Made by a program: the position numbers and the translations under genes. Shown in pieces: positions 7,484-14,857 of a stretch of DNA of 26,715 bases (positions are counted from its first letter, which is position 1; the number at the start of each line of letters is the position of its first letter). The DNA is from an uncultured Lachnospiraceae bacterium (GTDB lineage Bacteria > Bacillota > Clostridia > Lachnospirales > Lachnospiraceae), in contig CAJUID010000040.1 of the NCBI GenBank assembly GCA_910585905.1, forward strand, positions 1-26,715, in the 5' to 3' direction. Below the pieces are notes generated by a model. That model searched no databases. It saw only the letters and a program-made list of their open reading frames with translations, and had not been told where the DNA came from.

Positions 7484-9898
7484 TTATTCTTTGCCTTCTA
7501 TTTTTAAACAGTGGTTTATAATGTACTCATAGACTGGCTCTAGCACCAGATCTTTCAACTCGTCTATCTTATTTTCCTTCATCCCCCGCCGAACACGGCT
7601 GGCGCTGATAACCTGCCCACCCATCTCTTTCCTGGGTATCTCACAAAACATTACGCCGTATTCTGGCAGAAGCCGCCTCATCGACTCATTATATTGATTC
7701 GTAAACTGGTCAATTGGTTCCTCGCCCGCAAACCGAACCTTAATATTTAATTCTGCAGCAATCATCCCAAACAATTCCAAATCTTCGACCGCATCAGCTT
7801 CCACAAAAGGGGCAGTTTCCTTTTTAAAGTATCCTGGCATAGTTGCTGTAGAAACAATATATCTGCCGCTTGGAACTACAAATACATTTTCCAAATCCGA
7901 CGTGCCAAGCCTTACCATTGCAATTCTATCCTCAAAAGAAAAAGCTGATTTATTTTCCTCCAGCACAAAAACGTAAAGCACTTCGACATGCCGCAGCGCC
8001 TCCTCGATTAGATAGCGATGTCCCTTCGTAAAAGGATTCGCATTCATAACAATCGCCCCGACATCACTATATTTCTGCAGGCCCGGCAGTCGGATACCAC
8101 TAAGCCAGTTTCTAAGCTGTTTTGGAATCCTTCGGCTTCCCCTATGATTTGCATACCCAAACTTAACCGTCTGCTCCCCCTCTGTAACTTCCTTCAATGC
8201 CCCATTATTCTTACAAAGCGCAAACAACTCCGCCGCAATCTCTTTTGTAATACGTTTATTGCAGTGTTTGAGGGAATCCCACACATTTTCCGAAAGATCC
8301 CCGACTCTCTGATAGGCTTCTATCACACTGTAGACTGTAATCCCACTCTGAGCATAAATTTCTGGATGCTGCGCAAAGACAATAACAATGTCCCCTGATT
8401 GATAATGCCGGTTCCTTATAGAAAAATTCAGATCCGCATAAACCTGTCCACAGTTAGAGATATAATACTTGTCGGGCAGCATCGGCCGAAGATAACTCCC
8501 CAAGGTACAAGCATCCTCCACAAACGAACCTACCACAATACATGGTCCAAATAGGTACAGTGTTTTATCAGAATCCTTGCTGTTTCCAATGGTATAGCGC
8601 TCCCCATTTATATAATTGCAGTATGTACTCTTCCTATCTGGATAGTGAATCCACCCTTTCTGCACCAAAATCGGATGAAACAGAAAATCTCTCTTATAAT
8701 CCAAACGCTTCTCCTCACCCGCATTTAAAATCTTATCTATATCCTGCAGCTTTTCCTCAGTAAGATTTTCAAGATTTCTGCTATAAATATCATCTCTGCA
8801 CAAATCCATCACTTTCCCATACTCATTGTCTGGATCATTTACTACAAGACATTGAACCCCATGTCTCATCAATTTAGGAAGAATATTATAGGCAATATCG
8901 TATTCCTCATTCTCCCACTTGTCTGTCCGCAGATGAACACCCATATCAATAACCGGAAGAATTTTACCTGTGCTTTGTATATAAATATAGTCTATATAGT
9001 CCACGCGGAAACGGCAAAAAAGGCACTCCACCTGGGCTGAAAGCTCACCATAATAGACATAACAATCCCTATCCTCACTCCATTTTAACTGTTCCCTGTC
9101 CAGCACATGTTTTTTAACATTGCTTTGGCTGGTTCCTGCCAAGTAATCCGGGGACGGTGATAAAACGGCAATATCCGTAAAATAACTTACCCTGTCACAA
9201 AGATACCGCTCCATCCCACCATCATAATCCAAATATTTATATTCATCATTCCAAAAAAAGCTTCGATAGGAATACCTTTGATAAAACCATTCCCTAACTG
9301 CGTAACCCTTCTCATCAAAATCAATATAAACAGTGTTATCATCCGCTCCCATCTGGAGCAGGGAATCAAAGGAGGTATCCCACAAAAAAACAATCCTATC
9401 TCCATTTACTTTTTCTAATGTTGTTTTTTCAATCTGCTCCCTATATTCCTCCGGGACACCGACAAAAACAATTCTTTTATGAAAACACTCCTCTGCAATG
9501 TCACCGCAAATCTGGCTATATATAGCATATGGCAAACTATTCACTGGATCATGCTCTTTTACATATTCATAGAGAATCCCCCCTTGCCCGTCCACAATCG
9601 GCACAGAAATAATTTTTGGTTTCGCCTGCAAAACCCCAATGGCCTCTTCCTTAGATACGCATACCGTAAAGCTTTTGTTTATCAGCGGTTTCCCCTCTTT
9701 TTTGCTGCGCCTAAAATCACCTAGAGTAATCATACCTACAAGTTGGTCCACCGCGCCTCTGCCTGCCATATGCCTGACAACATAGACAGTCTGATTTGGA
9801 TTTTCTAAAAAAATCTCCAGAAGGCAATCTTCTGAAACTTCTGATTCCCTACAGATTGCCATCTGTTCCCTTTTGCGGCATATAATACCAGTCTCCAT
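7484..9898 (-). CDS. CBS-like / SGNH-like / CitC-like nucleotidyltransferase fusion
   Basis: I start this protein of about 804 residues at the ATG at 9898, preceded by AAGGAAGGGA. The frame extends to a TTG at 9952 inside the previous gene. The N-terminus has a CBS-like pair (VGMITLGDF near 62, ISVPIVDGQGG near 97). The middle has a Rossmann-like stretch (IVFVGVPEEY) and an SGNH-like region (YLFGPCIVVGSF, NCGQVYADLN, DIVIVFAQHPE). The last 190 residues form a HxGH-type nucleotidyltransferase resembling the C-terminal part of citrate lyase ligase CitC: VMNANPFTKGHRYLIEEAL, GEEPIDQFTNQYN, RKEMGGQVISASRVR. CitC-type domains adenylate an acid or act like PPAT. There are no citrate lyase genes here, so the inferred role is NTP-dependent activation of a small molecule that is then attached to the glycan. 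CBS domains suggest nucleotide control. Confidence 0.65.
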   Translation of the reverse strand: METGIICRKREQMAICRESEVSEDCLLEIFLENPNQTVYVVRHMAGRGAVDQLVGMITLGDFRRSKKEGKPLINKSFTVCVSKEEAIGVLQAKPKIISVPIVDGQGGILYEYVKEHDPVNSLPYAIYSQICGDIAEECFHKRIVFVGVPEEYREQIEKTTLEKVNGDRIVFLWDTSFDSLLQMGADDNTVYIDFDEKGYAVREWFYQRYSYRSFFWNDEYKYLDYDGGMERYLCDRVSYFTDIAVLSPSPDYLAGTSQSNVKKHVLDREQLKWSEDRDCYVYYGELSAQVECLFCRFRVDYIDYIYIQSTGKILPVIDMGVHLRTDKWENEEYDIAYNILPKLMRHGVQCLVVNDPDNEYGKVMDLCRDDIYSRNLENLTEEKLQDIDKILNAGEEKRLDYKRDFLFHPILVQKGWIHYPDRKSTYCNYINGERYTIGNSKDSDKTLYLFGPCIVVGSFVEDACTLGSYLRPMLPDKYYISNCGQVYADLNFSIRNRHYQSGDIVIVFAQHPEIYAQSGITVYSVIEAYQRVGDLSENVWDSLKHCNKRITKEIAAELFALCKNNGALKEVTEGEQTVKFGYANHRGSRRIPKQLRNWLSGIRLPGLQKYSDVGAIVMNANPFTKGHRYLIEEALRHVEVLYVFVLEENKSAFSFEDRIAMVRLGTSDLENVFVVPSGRYIVSTATMPGYFKKETAPFVEADAVEDLELFGMIAAELNIKVRFAGEEPIDQFTNQYNESMRRLLPEYGVMFCEIPRKEMGGQVISASRVRRGMKENKIDELKDLVLEPVYEYIINHCLKIEGKE

Positions 9899-9920
9899 AA
9901 CAAAAAGTCCCTTCCTTTTT

Positions 9921-11381
9921 TTATTTTCCTGAACCATATCTTCCCAGGTCAAAAATATAACGATTCTTATACGCTCCCCGGTTCATATGTAAAACGGTAC
10001 TAGTCCCCCCACAATTTCCTGCAACTAAGGAATCACACTTTGCCAGCGCATTCAAAAGAATCCAGTAATCCGCCCCGCGGTAAAATGCGTCCTCTTTGCG
10101 CTGGAACCTCTGGTTCCCCAGATAATCGCTATACTGTTCAGAATACCTTATCTGTGGGTAATAAAACACCTTATCCCCAAATCGGTCCGTAAAAGCCTGT
10201 GTTGCCTCTTCCACCTCCGTACACAAATAGATAGAATCAAATCCCCCCCATTCTTTCCATTTTTCCTCAACTGCCTCAAGCATCATTTCCAAAGACGGCT
10301 GGACAAAATGATTATATGGTTTAAGATTTGCGTAATCTGTGCCCCGGAATAGGACGCCAAGCGCCCTCCCCCGTGCCTGAAATACCTCCATATAAGACTG
10401 AAACATTTCTTTTAGCCTAGGCTTCATCACTAGTTTTTTGTAAAAATCCCGGTTATAATATTTCTTTGGCTGCTCCTGTGGGGCAATCACAACATATTTA
10501 CTTTTTAACAAATCATCCATGCCATAACCCGCCGGCTGCTCAAAAAACTTATCCCATGCATTTACTTTCCCTACCTCGTCCTCCTCCAGATAAAGATTCC
10601 AGTCCGACATCATATTGACTACCGGAATATATCCCATCTGACTGGCATAAAAAATATTTTTGCTGACTACTTCAAAAATATATCCCCAGCCCGCTGGACC
10701 TGTCAGCCGAATTTCTAAAAATGTTTTATCAGTATGGTTGGCGCCATAGGACACTGACCTCTCATAAATTCTATAAAGAAGCTGGAACACAACTGAGGGA
10801 AGGATTCTATTTCTTTCTATGCCATATTTATCCGTTAATTCAGAGATCACATTCGCCTCAAGCGTCAACTCACTTTCCCCCTGCGGATTATATTCGGTAT
10901 TATATAGCTCCGACAGCAAAATATAGTCATACGATATCTGTCCTAATCTCTCAAGCTTCCCAAGTGGCAAAAAGGCAATTTCTTTCAAATATCCTTTATA
11001 AAATTGTGACATATGGCTGTACTGCTTTTGGTCCCCAAGTATTAAAACCTTTTTTCGGCATAATCCACATTGGCTTACATAAATATCTACAAATTCCTTT
11101 TTGATTTCTGCTATCGTTACTGCATTTTTGGTACTAATTCCCATCTCTCTAATCTGGGACAATATCTCTTCTGAAAAAGAACTGCAGATAACCAGCTTAT
11201 CGTATGAAATATCCTTCATCTCCTCTGGCAAAATTATTTTCTGCCCCAAAAAGAATTTTCCGTTTTTTTTCGGATCGGAATCAACAACAGCAACAATCTC
11301 ACCATCTACATAGAAACAGAGCAGATATTCCTTTAAAAATCTTTCCGCAGCCCCTCCGGTTCCCCAAAGCATATACCTCAT
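9921..11381 (-). CDS. Fucosyltransferase-like glycosyltransferase with N-terminal Rossmann-like module (paralogue 2)
   Basis: This 486-residue protein has the same layout as 6011-7465. Residues 1-95 are the Rossmann-like module (YMLWGTGGAAERF, VVDSDPKKNGKFFLG, LVICSS). A second alpha/beta segment (KVLILGDQKQYS) covers about 110-160. The C-terminal half carries GPAGWGYIFEVVSKN near 228-242, LFRGTDYANLKPYNH at 345-358, IYLCTEVEEAT near 384 and SLVAGNCGGTS near 445. These are compared with fucosyltransferase-type GT-B signatures; a true Gly-Asn-Gln is absent, so the call is tentative. GGAGGGG precedes the ATG, and the gene begins 21 bases after the RgpF-like gene stops. The next gene's ribosome binding site lies right at its end. 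It probably arose by duplication together with 6011-7465; the two may transfer the same sugar to different acceptors. Confidence 0.65.
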   Translation of the reverse strand: MRYMLWGTGGAAERFLKEYLLCFYVDGEIVAVVDSDPKKNGKFFLGQKIILPEEMKDISYDKLVICSSFSEEILSQIREMGISTKNAVTIAEIKKEFVDIYVSQCGLCRKKVLILGDQKQYSHMSQFYKGYLKEIAFLPLGKLERLGQISYDYILLSELYNTEYNPQGESELTLEANVISELTDKYGIERNRILPSVVFQLLYRIYERSVSYGANHTDKTFLEIRLTGPAGWGYIFEVVSKNIFYASQMGYIPVVNMMSDWNLYLEEDEVGKVNAWDKFFEQPAGYGMDDLLKSKYVVIAPQEQPKKYYNRDFYKKLVMKPRLKEMFQSYMEVFQARGRALGVLFRGTDYANLKPYNHFVQPSLEMMLEAVEEKWKEWGGFDSIYLCTEVEEATQAFTDRFGDKVFYYPQIRYSEQYSDYLGNQRFQRKEDAFYRGADYWILLNALAKCDSLVAGNCGGTSTVLHMNRGAYKNRYIFDLGRYGSGK

Positions 11382-11402
11382 ACCGCAACCCCTCCATAAT
11401 AT

Positions 11403-13442
11403 TTACAGATAATATACATGATCTCCCAATTGCCCTAAGACTGGAAGCAATTCTTTATAAAATTTCTTATGTACTGCTAATACAATGCCTACCTCAGGAT
11501 CGCTGCAGTCAATCTCCGATAAATAATACACCTTGCCATCACAATCCCTCGGCTTTTGAAATCCGGAACTACAAATATAGCCGCTGACATGATAGCCTCT
11601 TTTTGTTAGCTCCCTGTTTAGGCCCTTCCCTGTCTTTCCTGCGCCCCAGATATAGAGTTGTTTTCTTTTCTTCAAAAATTCTTGAAACGACGTATCATAT
11701 ACCAGCCTAAGCAGCCTCGAAAAAGTCCCTGTATTGCAAAATTGTGGCTCCAAAAGAATCTGTCCCACTAATTTTTCCCACATATAATTTTTGTTGCTTA
11801 ATTCCCTGCCTGCATATTCCGCGTTCTCAATAATACCGGAATAATACCCTGCATTCTGCGCTGCAAAAATCATAATCCGCTCTAACGCATGGCTAACTGT
11901 GCCATCCCTCGGCATCGGTTCCTCGCTAAAATCATCCGTCTGAAACTCATAATGAACGATGTCCTTTAATGCATCTGTCTTGCACCAAAATGCATTGCCT
12001 AATGCAAATGGCTGAAACTGGTCTGATATCTCAACATCCAATTGAAGTTTTTCAGCCAGATCCTTTGTAACTTCATATGACTTCGCCCACGCCTTTGCCA
12101 CGGTTTCATAATAAAAACTATGGTAAGGAGCCGGCACGGTTAGGTAGCCTAACCTCTTTTCATGTTTTAACAGCGCTAAAACTTCAAGAATATAACCACT
12201 GCTTTTTAATGTATTTTCCCAAAGCACACTCATAAATTCTTTTCCAATCACAAAGGAACCTGTATCACCACTTGTCCTTTTATCATGTGCAAAACACAAA
12301 TAGCGGTACTGTTTCCAGACATCCCTGCACACAACAAAAAGTGAATTCATATCGCGTCCCCGGTTCGGAACCATAACCCGAATTTCAAAATTTTGATATT
12401 GAATCTCTAATAACTTTCTCTCCAGATACTGTTTGCCCTGCTCACTAATTACCACAAAAATCTTATGTATCTCATCTGGAATAGCAACAATATATTCCTG
12501 CACCTCATCTAATGATTCCTCATATGCCAGATGCATAACAACAACAGCATCGCGGCAATCCTCTTTTGTAATATCTGTTACATTTTCTGTCTGTCCAACC
12601 GGCAAAATATAATTTAAGTTTAAACTGTCCCGTATCTGTACAATATTGTAATGTTTTAAAATAAAATCCCAGATTATATCTGTGTCATATAATTGCTGCT
12701 CTGCAATAAAGCCAAATATTTTATGCAGATCGGCATTGGTCGAATTTCTTAAATCTTTCTGTATAAAGTAATCTCTTTTTAGAAAAGGAAAGTTATATTG
12801 AGAAACCAGCTCATAACCAATCTCATAGGGCAAATTAATATTATTGGTAACTGAGTTTGAATTAAATCTTGGAATATCAATATATGTCCCCCAGCGATAA
12901 CCAGCCTGCCCAAAAAAGGAAGTAAACTCTTCTTCAAACTGTGGGCAGTTATCCCTCTGCCCAAAAAAATCCTCAAAATCCCTGGATTGCAGCAGCCTCT
13001 TTTCGATTCCCCAAAAATACATTTGCGGATAGGATGGATGAATTTCCCAAGTCTCCGTTACCTCCTCACCCATCTTAGTCAATCCCCAAAAATCATAGCC
13101 CTTTTTCCTTATTGCATCTAAAATGGCATCTATCTCAAAAAATGGCCCAAACACAGAATTATCAACAATTACCAGTTCCTCACAACTCTTATCCTCCGAT
13201 AAAAGAAGCACTTCCTCCTTAATTATCTGGAAATCCTGGCAGTCATATGCTCTCTTCTCTATTTCACAACAAAACCTCCCAATCAACTGCTCCGAATCCT
13301 GCAGACAAAAGTCCCCGCATAAATAAACTTTAACAAAACCAAAAGAAGAAACCATCTTTTCCAAAAGGAAAACATCAGCGGCATCAACTTGGCCCTTTGT
13401 ATCCCTCACAATAAATAACAATCTACTTTTTTCCAGATGCAT
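11403..13442 (-). CDS. RgpF-like (rhamnan synthesis protein F) glycosyltransferase with C-terminal Rossmann-like module
   Basis: I start this protein of about 679 residues at the ATG at 13442 (AAGGGA upstream, then MHLEKSRLLFIVRD). The frame extends to a TTG at 13493 inside licD. The body resembles the RgpF/rhamnan synthesis F family: a VIVDNSVFGPF segment near residue 90, then HLAYEESLDEV, VMVPNRGRDMNSLF, CFAHDKRTSGDTG, LGNAFWCKTDAL and a DGTVSHALERI segment toward the end. In streptococci RgpF extends rhamnose-glucose polysaccharide, and related proteins act in O-antigen and teichoic-type polymers. The last 85 residues are the shared Rossmann-like module (YIWGAGKTGKGLNRE), here at the C-terminus instead of the N-terminus. 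No membrane segment is seen, so a cytosolic role in chain extension is inferred. Confidence 0.8.
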   Translation of the reverse strand: MHLEKSRLLFIVRDTKGQVDAADVFLLEKMVSSFGFVKVYLCGDFCLQDSEQLIGRFCCEIEKRAYDCQDFQIIKEEVLLLSEDKSCEELVIVDNSVFGPFFEIDAILDAIRKKGYDFWGLTKMGEEVTETWEIHPSYPQMYFWGIEKRLLQSRDFEDFFGQRDNCPQFEEEFTSFFGQAGYRWGTYIDIPRFNSNSVTNNINLPYEIGYELVSQYNFPFLKRDYFIQKDLRNSTNADLHKIFGFIAEQQLYDTDIIWDFILKHYNIVQIRDSLNLNYILPVGQTENVTDITKEDCRDAVVVMHLAYEESLDEVQEYIVAIPDEIHKIFVVISEQGKQYLERKLLEIQYQNFEIRVMVPNRGRDMNSLFVVCRDVWKQYRYLCFAHDKRTSGDTGSFVIGKEFMSVLWENTLKSSGYILEVLALLKHEKRLGYLTVPAPYHSFYYETVAKAWAKSYEVTKDLAEKLQLDVEISDQFQPFALGNAFWCKTDALKDIVHYEFQTDDFSEEPMPRDGTVSHALERIMIFAAQNAGYYSGIIENAEYAGRELSNKNYMWEKLVGQILLEPQFCNTGTFSRLLRLVYDTSFQEFLKKRKQLYIWGAGKTGKGLNRELTKRGYHVSGYICSSGFQKPRDCDGKVYYLSEIDCSDPEVGIVLAVHKKFYKELLPVLGQLGDHVYYL

Positions 13443-13467
13443 CACAGTCCCTTTCCACAATTTCGAT

Positions 13468-14754
13468 TTATTGCTCCCCATAATTTTTCTCAAGTGACAC
13501 CGCCACCATACTGTACTTCACACTTCCATTCTCCCGCGGCGACAGCTTTTTATAATCATCATACATAATCCCAAGATAATATTCGATGTCCCTTGGCACT
13601 GGGTACTCCCCACCTGAAAACTCCATCCTTCCAACCGGCAGCAGGCGGTCTTTTTCAAACGCAATCACTTTCTTGTAATGTGTACACAAATCCCCGACCC
13701 ACCCAGTGTCCTGACCTCTGAACCTTACAAATTCCCTCTCCTGCATCCGCTCCAAAAGCGGCATTGGCACAAATTTTAAAAGGTAGTATCTTTGGTTCAC
13801 CAGTAGTTTCTTAAAAACATTCCGACTGGCAAATTCCTCTGGGTGCAGTTTATCCCATATTAGTTTTGTTATTTTCTGCATCCTCTGAAACTGCTTTTTC
13901 TGCTGCCCTGGGTCTGATAACACATTATCTAATGGTGCCACATCAATATGAAGCCCCAGGTGCATCTTAAATTTCTCAAATCCCTTTGGGACAAAGCAAG
14001 TACCGTCCATCACCACCTGCGCATATGGATAAAAATACTGACTCCCCTTGGCTCTCTGCTGCAATAGAAATCTGCCATCAAGCTCTGCCGGGGCAATCTC
14101 CACAAAGCGCTCATAGTCCTCCCGGAGCATGGCAATGTCTATGTCATAATCACTCTGCAAAAAATCCTGATATCGGTATGCCCCCAGCGCGCTGCCAGCC
14201 TCTAGGAAATACGTAATTCCATGTTTCCTGCAAATGCGGTCAACCTCCTGTAATAATTCCAGAAGCCTCTGCTGAATCTCCCGCATAGAATAACCAAACA
14301 GCTTTCCATCCCAGAGATCCACCTTCTGAAAATCATCCTGGTATATCGCTTCCCAGCCAATATGATTCTTCACCAGGTAGTCCATATCATAGACAAGCCC
14401 TGTAAACCCTGCCTTTGTCAGCATAAAATAATTGTCCACATACTGCGCGCCGCTCATAATAAAGACAACATCAATATGGTTCTCTACTACATATCTATCA
14501 TCCACTACCCGATGCCCGCTTGGAAGGGTTGTCCCATGCAGTGACTCATTCCTGTCTATCACAGCTTCTACATACTCTGCTCTTGGGTCCACCGCTGATA
14601 AGAAAGCATTTCCTTTTAACCCAGCCCCCCAGACGGCAACTCGTTTCCCTTCGGATTTATATTTCTGAAAAAGCATCTCCATATCATGCCGGGCAGGTTT
14701 ATAATACTCGCCATATTGAATCGTCCCGACCAGCTTCTTGCGGAAATTCGCCAT
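13468..14754 (-). CDS. LicD-family phosphotransferase with N-terminal Rossmann-like module
   Basis: This protein of about 428 residues starts at the ATG at 14754, which has GGAGG five bases upstream; an ATG at 14766 lacks such a site. Residues 37-125 are the Rossmann-like module (VAVWGAGLKGNAF, VIDRNESLHG, DVVFIMSG). Residues from about 160 form a LicD/FKTN-type nucleotidyltransferase-fold domain: LLQEVDRICRKHGITYFLEAGSALGAYR, quoted here only as the stretch near residues 170-195, then SDYDIDIAMLREDYERF. By family knowledge LicD moves phosphocholine or similar phospho-groups from CDP-carriers to glycans. The usual W-D-D-D-I-D motif is S-D-Y-D-I-D here, so one acidic position is Tyr. With the TagD-like and LicC-like cytidylyltransferases upstream, it is the likely phosphodiester-forming enzyme of this cluster. 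Confidence 0.85.
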   Translation of the reverse strand: MANFRKKLVGTIQYGEYYKPARHDMEMLFQKYKSEGKRVAVWGAGLKGNAFLSAVDPRAEYVEAVIDRNESLHGTTLPSGHRVVDDRYVVENHIDVVFIMSGAQYVDNYFMLTKAGFTGLVYDMDYLVKNHIGWEAIYQDDFQKVDLWDGKLFGYSMREIQQRLLELLQEVDRICRKHGITYFLEAGSALGAYRYQDFLQSDYDIDIAMLREDYERFVEIAPAELDGRFLLQQRAKGSQYFYPYAQVVMDGTCFVPKGFEKFKMHLGLHIDVAPLDNVLSDPGQQKKQFQRMQKITKLIWDKLHPEEFASRNVFKKLLVNQRYYLLKFVPMPLLERMQEREFVRFRGQDTGWVGDLCTHYKKVIAFEKDRLLPVGRMEFSGGEYPVPRDIEYYLGIMYDDYKKLSPRENGSVKYSMVAVSLEKNYGEQ

Positions 14755-14824
14755 CTTCCCCTCCATTCTTTCATGTATATCATTACCATATAACCCAAAT
14801 CATTATAAAGAAACAATATTTACT

Positions 14825-14856
14825 GGCACACTGCCGGGAAACCGGCCCGGTGTGCC
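14825..14856 (-). terminator. GC-rich hairpin between the sulfatase-like and licD genes
   Basis: GGCACAC at 14825-14831 pairs with GTGTGCC at 14850-14856. An inner GCCGG/CCGGC stem sits around a GAAA-type loop, with a small bulge between the two. On the minus strand it directly follows the stop codon at 14858 and is followed by AGTAAATATTGTTTCTTT, only a partial T-run. It may be a weak intra-operon terminator, an mRNA stabiliser, or both, lowering expression of the licD side. The 91-base gap it occupies is the longest between cluster genes. Confidence 0.45.
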
Positions 14857-14857
14857 G

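Noticed and set aside
7484..9898. Citrate lyase ligase (citC)
   Set aside because: Only the C-terminal domain resembles CitC; the protein is far longer, has other domains, and no citrate lyase subunits are nearby.
14767..14857. Independent promoter for the licD side of the cluster
   Set aside because: TTGTTT and TTATAT-like elements can be found after the hairpin, but they match the consensus poorly.
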